Source: Methylovirgula sp. HY1 (GTDB taxonomy: Bacteria; Pseudomonadota; Alphaproteobacteria; Rhizobiales; Beijerinckiaceae). Taken from it: a stretch of DNA of 64,000 nt. Below the pieces are notes generated by a model. It made no database searches and had not been told where the DNA came from. It saw only the letters and a program-made list of their open reading frames with translations. Below, in pieces: positions 26,447 to 33,433 of this stretch. The first letter of the stretch is position 1. Every line of letters starts with the position of its first letter. The stretch spans positions 2,046,001-2,110,000 of the forward strand of contig NZ_CP073764.1 of NCBI RefSeq assembly GCF_019343105.1, read 5' to 3'. The translations under genes were made by a program, and so were the position numbers.

Positions 26447-26947
26447 TCAATGGATGCGGGTAATAGGCCCATTGATATCTTCTATGGCGCTCTCGGCCAG
26501 CTCGTAATAGAGGAGCCGCTCCGGATCGACCGGGCCGACGAATTTGAGCCGCCCCTCCGGCACCGGCTTGAATCCCATTCGGCCATAATAGGCCATGTCG
26601 CCGACGAGCAAGACGAGCTTGTGCCCAGCCGCCCGCGCGGCTTCGAGCGATTTCGTGACCAGAGCTTCGCCAATGCCGCCCGATCGAAACGCCGGCTCGA
26701 CGCTGAGCGGCCCAAGCAGGAGGGCCGGCTGATCGCCGCAGAGGATGGGCGTCATGCGGTTCGCGCCGACGAGCAATGTGCCGACACGCGCGACATAAGA
26801 GAGATGATAATCAGGCGCCACGCCCTCACGCAGCCGATAGGCGGAACGGGCAAAACGCCCGGGTCCGAAAGCGCGCTCGTCGAGCTTTTCGATCGCGATA
26901 TGATCCGCCGGCACTTGCGGCGCGAGAACGAGGGAGAGATCGGCCAT
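26447..26947 (-). CDS. GNAT-family N-acetyltransferase (YhbS type)
   Basis: This 166-residue GNAT protein has the acetyl-CoA-binding segment PAFRSGGIGEALVTKSLEAAR near residue 90 and a downstream YYGRMGFKPVP block, as in the predicted N-acetyltransferase YhbS group. The substrate is unknown. The start at 26947 (MADLSLVLAP) is used because upstream in-frame codons lie inside a palindromic repeat and are not coding. Confidence 0.85.
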   Translation of the reverse strand: MADLSLVLAPQVPADHIAIEKLDERAFGPGRFARSAYRLREGVAPDYHLSYVARVGTLLVGANRMTPILCGDQPALLLGPLSVEPAFRSGGIGEALVTKSLEAARAAGHKLVLLVGDMAYYGRMGFKPVPEGRLKFVGPVDPERLLYYELAESAIEDINGPITRIH

Positions 26948-26961
26948 GATTTTTGTCCCTG

Positions 26962-27025
26962 GAGCACGTTCCGGAAAAGCTGATCGACTTTTCCGATATT
27001 TTAGACATCGGATATACCCGACGCT
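26962..27025. repeat. Palindromic intergenic repeat between GNAT and Nudix genes
   Basis: GGAAAAGC-TGATC-GACTTTTCC forms the shared stem, followed by a degraded form of the GACATCGGATATA palindrome. It is closely related to 32908-32975. Confidence 0.6.
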
Positions 27026-27501
27026 CACCAAAGCTCGGAGATCGGCGCGCCGCGCAAAACCTCATCGATCCGCGCCCGCGTCGCCCGCGTCGTATCCCCC
27101 GGCAGCGCATCAACGGAAAAGAAGCGCGCTTCGGCGATTTCGAGATCCGGCACATGCACAGGTTTGCAGCGGAATTCGTCGATCACATAGCAGGCCACAT
27201 GATCGCGGCGCGAATCGATCGGATTGAAGAAGATCCCATGCAACAGCGGCGGACCGAGAAATTCGACGCCGGCCTCTTCGGCAAGCTCGCGGGCGACGGC
27301 GGCGCCGGCCGATTCGCCCGCATCTACCCCGCCGCCGGGCAGATACCAGCCGGGGACATAGGTATGACGCACGAGAAGGACATGATCCGCAGATCCCTCG
27401 CGGCGGTCGACGACGAGCCCGCGCACGCCGAGCCGGAGTGGCCGAACCAGGGTTTTCACGGATCCGACGAGCCGCGCCAGCCCGCGCATACCAACAGCCA
27501 T
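27025..27501 (-). CDS. Nudix hydrolase
   Basis: The 158-residue protein carries a complete Nudix box, GGGVDAGES followed by REL and AEEAGV near residues 66-88, preceded by VLLVRHTYVPGWYLPG. Nudix enzymes hydrolyse nucleoside diphosphates linked to another group; the particular substrate is not evident. The stop lies within the edge of the palindromic repeat that separates it from the GNAT gene. Confidence 0.9.
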   Translation of the reverse strand: MAVGMRGLARLVGSVKTLVRPLRLGVRGLVVDRREGSADHVLLVRHTYVPGWYLPGGGVDAGESAGAAVARELAEEAGVEFLGPPLLHGIFFNPIDSRRDHVACYVIDEFRCKPVHVPDLEIAEARFFSVDALPGDTTRATRARIDEVLRGAPISELW

Positions 27502-27711
27502 GCCTCGTCCTTCGTTTCTGCGGTTCGTCGCCTTTTGACGACCTGCTTCCAGTTTGCCTTAATTGGACGAATTCAAAAATACTGGAACGCGATAGCTGCT
27601 TTAGCTACAGCATGCCGTCGTAAGGACGCGATATTTTCCACTGCGACTCAAAGCCCGCCAGCGGCGATCGGTGCAACGTGGCAGACGGCGGCATGGGCAT
27701 AGGAGATTGCT
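27502..27711 (+). promoter_or_regulatory. Upstream region of the membrane-bound ferritin gene
   Basis: This divergent gap holds the promoters of the Nudix gene and mbfA. TTCCAGT (27547-27553) and ACTGGAA (27581-27587) form a widely spaced 7-bp inverted repeat. I looked for the Irr-binding iron control element known upstream of rhizobial mbfA and did not find a convincing match. Confidence 0.3.
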
Positions 27712-28683
27712 TTGAAAAGCTTTTCACAACTGGACGAGAGGGAAATTCTGGCCGTCGCGATCGATTCCGAGGATGACGATCATCGCGTCTATATGTCCTT
27801 TGCCGAGGATCTGCGCGATCGTTATCCGGCAACAGCTAGCCTATTCGAGAGCATGGCCAAGGTCGAAGCGACCCATCATGCCGCTTTGTTGCGCGCCTAT
27901 CATGAAAAGTTTGGCCCCAATGTCCTGCCCATCCGTCGCACCGACGTGCGCGGTTTCGTCAAGCGGCGCCCCGTCTGGCTCGTCCGCAATCTACCAATCG
28001 ACACGATCCGGCGCGAGGTGGAAGTGCGCGAGGCCGAAGCCTATGGTTTCTACCACACCGCGGCCGAGCAAGCGAAAGACCCGGAGATCCGCAAGCTTTT
28101 GAACAATCTCGCAGCGGTCGAGCAGGGCCATGAAGCGCTTGCTTTCGAGATCGAAGCCCAGGCCGTGCCGCGGACCGAACGCGAGAAGGAAGACGAGATC
28201 AACCGCCGCATGATCGTGCTGCAATATGTGCAGCCGGGGCTTGCCGGACTGATGGACGGATCGGTCTCGACGCTCGCGCCCTTATTTGCGGCTGCCTTTG
28301 CCACCCATAATAATTGGTCGACTTTTCTCGTTGGTCTCGCCGCCTCGATCGGCGCCGGCATCAGTATGGGCTTTGCCGAAGCTCTGTCCGACGATGGCTC
28401 ATTGACCGGCCGCGGCGCGCCATTGCTGCGCGGCATTATTTGTGGACTGATGACCGCGCTCGGCGGTTTGGGCCATTCATTGCCCTATCTCGTCCCCAAC
28501 AACATGCCCAATGCTTTCCTCATCGCCACAGGCATCGCCGGCGGCGTGGTTTTCGTCGAACTCTGGATCATCGCCTGGGTGCGGGCGCATTACATGGATA
28601 CGCCTTTCCTGCAGGCGGTTTTCCAGATCGTGCTCGGCGGCGTCATCGTGCTCGGCGCTGGCATATTGATCGGGGCCGCATAA
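27712..28683 (+). CDS. mbfA: Membrane-bound ferritin with VIT1-like domain (MbfA)
   Basis: The 323-residue protein has an N-terminal ferritin-like four-helix domain (residues 1-150; helices with EREILAVAIDSEDDDHRVY, MAKVEATHHAALL, REAEAYGFYHTAAEQ, LAAVEQGHEALAFE supplying Glu/His di-iron ligands) and a C-terminal VIT1/CCC1 transporter domain with about five helices (DGSVSTLAPLFAAAFATHN, GAGISMGFAEALSDDG). In Agrobacterium and Bradyrhizobium, MbfA exports iron and protects against iron and peroxide stress under Irr control. The start is a TTG with AGGAG six bases before it; no in-frame ATG is nearby. Confidence 0.9.
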   Translation: MKSFSQLDEREILAVAIDSEDDDHRVYMSFAEDLRDRYPATASLFESMAKVEATHHAALLRAYHEKFGPNVLPIRRTDVRGFVKRRPVWLVRNLPIDTIRREVEVREAEAYGFYHTAAEQAKDPEIRKLLNNLAAVEQGHEALAFEIEAQAVPRTEREKEDEINRRMIVLQYVQPGLAGLMDGSVSTLAPLFAAAFATHNNWSTFLVGLAASIGAGISMGFAEALSDDGSLTGRGAPLLRGIICGLMTALGGLGHSLPYLVPNNMPNAFLIATGIAGGVVFVELWIIAWVRAHYMDTPFLQAVFQIVLGGVIVLGAGILIGAA

Positions 28684-28756
28684 GTCACACGGTAGGTCAA
28701 CCCAGGCGCCGGCCCGATCGCAGCGGGCCGCGCCGCAGCCGGAACCAGCGTCAGGT

Positions 28757-29644
28757 ATGAGCCTCACCCTCGCCCATCTCTCGGATGCGCATATCGGACC
28801 TTTGCCGCAGCCGCGGCGGCGTGAACTCGTCGGCAAGCGGCTCACCGGCTATCTCAATTGGACGCGCGCGCGGGTGCATATCCACGACATGAGCCTGCTT
28901 GCCGCGCTCGTCGCCGACATGAAGGCACAACGTCCCGACCATATCGCGATGACCGGCGATATTTTGAACATCGGTCTGAAAGCGGAATATCCGCTGGCGC
29001 GCGCCTGGCTCGAAACGCTCGGCACGCCCCAAGAGGTAAGCTTCGTTCCCGGCAATCACGATGCCTATGTGAAAGGAACGCTGCCCGATCTTGCCGCCAC
29101 TTTCGCGCCTTGGACGAAAGGCGATCACGGCGAGACCGGCTACCCCTATCTGCGGCGGCGCAACAATGTGGCGATCCTCGGCCTATCCTCAGGGGTCCCG
29201 ACCGCACCGTTCATCGCCTCGGGCCGGCTCGGGCGGCAGCAATGCGAGGCGGCCGCGAAGCTGCTCGCGGAGGCCGGCCGCGCCGGCCTTGTGCGGGTCG
29301 TGCTGATTCACCATCCGCCGCAACACGACGGCGCCTCTTTCGGCCGCGCCCTGGCGGATGCGGAGGATTTCGAGGCGGTGATCCGTCGCGTCGGCGCCGA
29401 GCTGATCATCCATGGGCACAACCATCGGCTCATCACCCGCCATATGGAGGGGCCCGACCGGCCGGTACCCGTCGTCGGCGTCGCTTCAGCTTCGGCGATC
29501 CGCGGCACGCCGGAGCACCGCGCCGGCTATCATATTTTCGAAATCGACGGCACGACGAAAGAGCCACGCATCAAAGGCCGCGTCCGCGGCATCGCGCCCG
29601 GCGGCAAGGGAGAAATCACCGATCTCGGGCCGATCATGCTGTAG
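28757..29644 (+). CDS. Calcineurin-like metallophosphoesterase
   Basis: This 295-residue cytosolic enzyme has a full set of di-metal motifs: LSDAHIGP at the N-terminus, MTGDILN near residue 62, PGNHDAYV near 95, LIHHPPQ near 190 and HGHNHRL near 220. It resembles the Icc/CpdA-like group, but the substrate (cyclic nucleotide or other) cannot be assigned. It is in the same direction as mbfA, 73 bases downstream. Confidence 0.88.
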   Translation: MSLTLAHLSDAHIGPLPQPRRRELVGKRLTGYLNWTRARVHIHDMSLLAALVADMKAQRPDHIAMTGDILNIGLKAEYPLARAWLETLGTPQEVSFVPGNHDAYVKGTLPDLAATFAPWTKGDHGETGYPYLRRRNNVAILGLSSGVPTAPFIASGRLGRQQCEAAAKLLAEAGRAGLVRVVLIHHPPQHDGASFGRALADAEDFEAVIRRVGAELIIHGHNHRLITRHMEGPDRPVPVVGVASASAIRGTPEHRAGYHIFEIDGTTKEPRIKGRVRGIAPGGKGEITDLGPIML

Positions 29645-29685
29645 GCTCGAAACGTGCGCGGCGCCGTCTCGAAGGATGCGCTCAA

Positions 29686-30135
29686 CTATCCTGCGAGCTT
29701 CACCTTCACTGCCGCGCTCGCGCCGGCAAAATCCATGCGGCCGGCATATTTGCCCTTGAGCACGCCGATGACCTTCCCCATGTCTTTGATCGATGCGGCG
29801 CCCGTCTCGGCGATGGCGGCGGCGATCGCCGCATCGACCTCGGCTGGGCTCATCGGTTGCGGCAGAAAGCTCTGGATGATCGCGATTTCCTCGCGTTCCT
29901 GCGTCGACAAGTCGGTGCGGCCGGCCTTTTCATAGATTTCGGCCGATTCCTGCCGGCTCTTCACCAATTTCTGGAGCAGGCCGAGAATATCATCGTCGGA
30001 GACAGTCTTGCCCTGCCCGCGCGCCTCGATATCCTTGTCTTTGAGGCCGGCATTGATCATGCGGATGGTTTCGACGCGGCGCTTGTCGCCGGCCTTCATC
30101 GCCGTCTTGAGTTCTGTAGTGAATCGGTCGCGCAT
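29686..30135 (-). CDS. GatB/YqeY-domain protein
   Basis: The 149-residue protein has the YqeY fold related to the C-terminal tail of GatB: MRDRFTTELKTAMKAGDKRRVETIRMI, then FLPQPMSPAEVDAAI and a terminal block IKDMGKVIGVLKGKYAGRMD. It is widespread, usually next to carA or dnaG, and of unclear role in tRNA metabolism. Here it is divergent from carA, a typical alphaproteobacterial arrangement. Confidence 0.93.
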   Translation of the reverse strand: MRDRFTTELKTAMKAGDKRRVETIRMINAGLKDKDIEARGQGKTVSDDDILGLLQKLVKSRQESAEIYEKAGRTDLSTQEREEIAIIQSFLPQPMSPAEVDAAIAAAIAETGAASIKDMGKVIGVLKGKYAGRMDFAGASAAVKVKLAG

Positions 30136-30203
30136 AGCGCCTCCTGAGATTGGCTGGAGTTGGGGGAGTTCAACGCGGGATTGACCCGGGTCCTGCTTCT
30201 CCC

Positions 30204-30363
30204 TAGAGCATGTTCCAGAAAAGTTGATCGACTTTTCTGATGGGAACCTGCTCCAGCTTATCGATTTGGAGCGTTTCCCGATCGGGTTATCCCGCCCGAT
30301 CGCGAAACGCTCCAGAGCGGGATGAGGAAAAGTGTGAGCGGTTTTCCGCTCGCATCCCGCTCT
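30204..30363. repeat. Composite palindromic repeat
   Basis: It opens with AGAGCATGTTCC and the stem AGAAAAGT-TGATCG-ACTTTTCT. A stem GGAGCGTTTC / GAAACGCTCC around a CCGATCGGG repeat follows. It ends at 30314-30363 with a 50-base unit whose reverse complement is at 36843-36892 with one difference. Confidence 0.65.
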
Positions 30364-30377
30364 AAGCTTTGAGAATC

Positions 30378-30425
30378 GATCACGTTCATGATTTTGGATT
30401 GATTCAATCCAAAATCATCGTGATC
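30378..30425. repeat. 48-base near-perfect palindrome
   Basis: GATCACG (30378-30384) pairs with CGTGATC (30419-30425). Inside, GATTTTGGATTGA (30390-30402) pairs perfectly with TCAATCCAAAATC (30404-30416) around one T. Confidence 0.75.
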
Positions 30426-30440
30426 TAGAGCATGTCTTCA

Positions 30441-30466
30441 CTGGAAAAGCCGCTCGGCTTTTCCAG
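30441..30466. repeat. 26-base hairpin element
   Basis: CTGGAAAAGCCG and CGGCTTTTCCAG are perfect 12-base arms with a two-base centre. The GGAAAAG core is shared with the other elements. Confidence 0.65.
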
Positions 30467-30671
30467 GACGATCGGCTCCAAATCGTCGCATAAGAACATT
30501 TTCGGGCGATGGGCCGTTGCGAAGCCCGCACCAAAATGCTGATGGCAAGTCCTCAAAATCGCAATTTCGCGAGACGATCATCTCCGAAACGAGTTGAGAA
30601 TCCGTCGCCGATAGGCGCATGGCAGAGGCAGGCTGCGGACAATCACGAGAGGGTGAGGGTGTAGTGCGCGC

Positions 30672-31883
30672 ATGACGCAGGATCAAGACCAACAAGAAAC
30701 ACGCGGCTGGGCCGCCCCGGTGACGACAGCCGTTCTCGTCCTTGCCGATGGCACGGTGATCGAAGGCTTCGGCCTTGGCGCCATAGGCGAGGCCGTCGGC
30801 GAAGTCTGCTTCAACACCGCCATGACCGGCTATGAGGAGATCCTCACCGATCCCTCCTATGCCGGCCAGATCGTCACCTTCACTTTTCCCCATATCGGCA
30901 ATGTCGGCACCAATGAAGAGGACATCGAGACCATCAGCCTCGCTGCCTCCTCCGGCGTGCGCGGCACCGTCGTGCATGCGCCGATCACCGATCCCTCGAA
31001 TTACCGCGCCACCCGCCATCTCGACCAATGGCTGAAGAGCCGCGGCATCATCGGGCTCTCCGGCATTGATACGCGGGCATTGACCATCCGCATTCGCGAG
31101 CAAGGCATGCCCAATGCGGTGATCGCCCATTCACCCGACGGCATTTTCGATCTGCCCGCGCTGAAGGCCAAGGCGGCGCAGTGGCCGGGCCTCGAAGGCA
31201 TGGATCTCGTACCCATGGTGACCACCGCGCAGCGCTTCACCTGGGACGAAACGGTCTGGGACAATGCGCGTGGCTATGGCCGCCAGACCGATCCGAAATT
31301 TCATGTCGTCGCCATCGATTATGGCGTGAAGCGCAACATTCTGCGGCTGCTCGCCGATGCCGGCTGCGCCGTCACCGTGGTGCCGGCAACGACTTCGGCG
31401 GCCGAGATTCTCGCGCTCGCGCCGGACGGCGTCTTTTTGTCGAACGGGCCTGGCGATCCGGCCGCGACCGGGGCCTATGCCGTGCCGGTGATCAAGGATC
31501 TGATCGACCGCAAGATCCCGACCTTCGGGATTTGCCTCGGCCATCAGATGCTGGCGCTGGCGATCGGCGCCAAGACAATAAAGATGCATCAGGGCCATCA
31601 CGGTGCCAATCATCCGGTCATGGATTTCACCACCGACAAGGTCGAGATCGTCTCGATGAACCATGGCTTCGCGGTCGATCGCGACACGCTGCCAAAATTT
31701 GCGCGGGAGACGCATCGCTCGCTCTTCGATGGCTCGAACTGCGGCATTGCGCTCGAGGATCGGCCGGTGTTTTCCGTGCAGCATCACCCTGAAGCCTCGC
31801 CCGGACCGCGCGACAGCCATTATTTGTTTCGGCGGTTCGTCGAGATGATGGAGAGCGTCAAGCAAGCCAAGACGGTCGGCTAG
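30672..31883 (+). CDS. carA: Carbamoyl-phosphate synthase small subunit
   Basis: CarA hydrolyses glutamine and channels ammonia to CarB for pyrimidine and arginine synthesis. The 403-residue product has the CPSase small-subunit domain at the N-terminus (FNTAMTGYEEILTDPSYAGQ) and a class I glutamine amidotransferase domain with the nucleophile in FGICLGHQM near residue 285, plus the distal His-Glu in QHHPEAS near 372. The last 24 or so codons are duplicated in the DNA 596 bases downstream (see 32379-32450). carB is not adjacent. Confidence 0.96.
   Translation: MTQDQDQQETRGWAAPVTTAVLVLADGTVIEGFGLGAIGEAVGEVCFNTAMTGYEEILTDPSYAGQIVTFTFPHIGNVGTNEEDIETISLAASSGVRGTVVHAPITDPSNYRATRHLDQWLKSRGIIGLSGIDTRALTIRIREQGMPNAVIAHSPDGIFDLPALKAKAAQWPGLEGMDLVPMVTTAQRFTWDETVWDNARGYGRQTDPKFHVVAIDYGVKRNILRLLADAGCAVTVVPATTSAAEILALAPDGVFLSNGPGDPAATGAYAVPVIKDLIDRKIPTFGICLGHQMLALAIGAKTIKMHQGHHGANHPVMDFTTDKVEIVSMNHGFAVDRDTLPKFARETHRSLFDGSNCGIALEDRPVFSVQHHPEASPGPRDSHYLFRRFVEMMESVKQAKTVG
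31783..31854 (+). repeat. Copy 1 of carA 3'-end direct repeat (inside carA)
   Basis: These 72 bases of coding sequence near the carA end match 32379-32450 at 66 positions, in the same orientation. Confidence 0.9.
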
Positions 31884-31918
31884 CCGATCGCATCGCCGGT
31901 AAACATTGAAAGGTTCCC

Positions 31919-32110
31919 ATGCCGGACGGAATTTGCTTCCTCAAAGAAAGCGGCACTGGGAAGGATATCGCGGTGAGCGCTCAGCTTGTCCGCCTCGTGA
32001 AGGAAATCGACGAGGCGCGCGTCACCATCTTTTTCGACACGGATCTGCAAATTATCGTCGATGGCACGGTCGCGGCGATTGCCGATGCGCTGCGACGATC
32101 GAAATGGTGA
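31919..32110 (+). CDS. Hypothetical 63-residue protein
   Basis: The small frame begins MPDGICFLKESGTGKDI and contains RVTIFFDTDLQIIVDGT, ending RRSKW. AAAGG lies six bases upstream of the ATG. It shows no membrane segment and I recognise no family. It lies within the segment bracketed by the carA direct repeats and ends 29 bases before the GDCCVxC gene, so the two may be co-transcribed. Confidence 0.5.
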   Translation: MPDGICFLKESGTGKDIAVSAQLVRLVKEIDEARVTIFFDTDLQIIVDGTVAAIADALRRSKW

Positions 32111-32139
32111 CGCCTCGGGCGGTACAGACAGGAGCTGCG

Positions 32140-32370
32140 ATGATCCTGCAGACGATGATTACCTGCCCGCACTGCGGACATCAGGCAACGGAAGAAATGC
32201 CGCAAAATGCATGCGTCTATTTCTACGAATGCCACGGTTGCGGTGTGCTGCTGAAGCCCAAGCCAGGCGATTGTTGTGTCTTTTGCTCCTATGGGACCGT
32301 TGCATGCCCGCCCATGCAGAAGGGGGACGGATGCTGTCGTTCTGAGGCAAACGATGCCCCGCAGGCCTAA
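32140..32370 (+). CDS. GDCCVxC-domain small protein
   Basis: This 76-residue protein begins MILQTMITCPHCGHQ, followed by ACVYFYECHGCGVLLKPKPGDCCVFCSYG. The CPHCG / CHGCG / GDCCVFC cysteines resemble a compact zinc or metal-binding fold. Related proteins are known as GDCCVxC-domain (seleno)proteins, where the final Cys is Sec in some bacteria; here it is an ordinary Cys codon. Their function is unproven; some sit near mercury or other metal resistance genes. AGGAGC lies five bases before the ATG. Confidence 0.8.
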   Translation: MILQTMITCPHCGHQATEEMPQNACVYFYECHGCGVLLKPKPGDCCVFCSYGTVACPPMQKGDGCCRSEANDAPQA

Positions 32371-32378
32371 GATGCCGT

Positions 32379-32450
32379 ATCACCCTGAAGCCTCTTCCAG
32401 ACCGCACGACAGCCCTTATCTGTTTCGGCGGTTCGTCGAGATGATGGAGA
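32379..32450 (+). pseudogene. Displaced fragment of the carA 3' end
   Basis: This matches carA 31783-31854 at 66 of 72 positions. The conceptual translation keeps YHPEASSRPHDSPYLFRRFVEM, close to carA HHPEASPGPRDSHYLFRRFVEM, but it has no start of its own and runs on into unrelated sequence. The two copies bracket 524 bases carrying the two small genes. Confidence 0.85.
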
Positions 32451-32537
32451 AGGACGCGCGGAGGAAGCGGCAACACCATAGTTCAACACCCGGGCAATTT
32501 CTGGTATAAAGCTTCGGCAACGGGCGGGAGCCGAACC

Positions 32538-32873
32538 ATGGTCAAATCAATCGCATACGTTCGATGCCTTGGCTTGGTCGCATTTTTCGCTCTGACAGCC
32601 TTGCCTGCTCGCGCCTTGCCAGTACCGCCTGATCCGGAAAAAGGGGAGGCTCTGGCGCAGCACTGGTGCGCCGCCTGCCATCTGGTGTCGCCGGATCAAA
32701 AAAACGCTAATTCGGACGTGCCAAGCTTCGCGTCGATTGCGAACAATAAGAAGCTGACGGCGAAAACGCTTCAGGTCTTTCTCAGCACACCGCATGCGAA
32801 AATGCCGGACATGCATCTCTCGCGCAACGAGATCGCGGATATTGTGGCCTATATCGGGAGCCTCGGGCGGTAA
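32538..32873 (+). CDS. Mono-haem c-type cytochrome
   Basis: The 111-residue exported protein has a signal peptide (VAFFALTALPARA, cleaved before LPVPPDPEKG). A haem attachment site CAACH lies near residue 46, and a distal Met ligand is likely in AKMPDMHLS near 88. It ends IADIVAYIGSLGR, typical of class I cytochrome c domains. It is similar to small periplasmic electron carriers; the partner is unknown. Haem attachment would use the Ccm system encoded at 43-46 kb. Confidence 0.88.
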   Translation: MVKSIAYVRCLGLVAFFALTALPARALPVPPDPEKGEALAQHWCAACHLVSPDQKNANSDVPSFASIANNKKLTAKTLQVFLSTPHAKMPDMHLSRNEIADIVAYIGSLGR

Positions 32874-32907
32874 GGCATTTCTGCTCGGTCGTGCATTCTG
32901 AAGTGAC

Positions 32908-33051
32908 GAGAGCATGTTCCGGAAAAGTTGAACGACTTTTCCGATATCTGGACATCGGATATATCCGATGTCTCATTGATAAGACCATGCTTCAGCCTAT
33001 TGATTTGGAGCGTTTTCCGATCGGGCGAGTCCACCCGATCGGAAAACGCTC
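32908..33051. repeat. Large composite palindromic repeat
   Basis: Three elements are in series. GGAAAAGT-TGAACG-ACTTTTCC is at about 32920-32942. The perfect 22-base GACATCGGA-TATA-TCCGATGTC palindrome is at 32951-32972. An 18-bp perfect stem GAGCGTTTTCCGATCGGG (33008-33025) pairs with 33034-33051 around eight bases. This is the most complete copy of the family in the window. Confidence 0.75.
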
Positions 33052-33235
33052 TAGGGAAATAAACATAGCCCTTTCACCCCTTTTCTTGACGTCACGGCCT
33101 CCTACGCCTAAAAGACCCCATTCTCGCAAGAGATGTCCTATTTCAATCGACCGGGCCTGGGGGCTCGGCGGTTCCCGTCCGGCAGCGCGTTGCGCCCCCG
33201 GGCGCGTTTCGCGTTGGCGAGATGGTTACCCTCGC

Positions 33236-33351
33236 GCCGCTCCTTCGAGACGCGCCCTTCGGGCGCTCCTCAGGATGAGGCGCGGGGAGCTGAGGCGCAC
33301 TCTCGACCCTCACCCTGAGGAGGCGGCGAAGCCGCCGTCTCGAAGGGCGAG
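33236..33351. repeat. Second repeat family, two inverted units
   Basis: About 33241-33281 contains CTTCGAGACGCGCCC and GGCGCTCCTCAGGATGAGG. About 33306-33351 contains CCTCACCCTGAGGAG and GCCGTCTCGAAGGGCGAG, essentially the reverse complement. This CCTGAGGAG...CTCGAAGG pattern is a common intergenic repeat in Hyphomicrobiales genomes. The two units face each other upstream of ffh. Confidence 0.6.
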
Positions 33352-33433
33352 AGCTGGCGAACGCCTGCCGACGCATAAATGACGAAGATGAAGCGCTTGC
33401 TTGGAGCGACGATCCAAGCTGAAGGGTAACGAT

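Larger units (their letters stand above)
30136..30671. other. Intergenic region yqeY/carA filled with palindromes
   Basis: No gene is supported in these 536 bases. From 30204 to 30466 there are at least four separate inverted repeats (see repeat entries); the remaining 200 bases before carA presumably hold its promoter. Confidence 0.5.

Noticed and set aside
27502-27711. Irr iron control element upstream of mbfA
   Set aside because: No match good enough to claim by eye.
30136-30671. CRISPR array
   Set aside because: The palindromes here are different elements without regular spacing or constant spacers.
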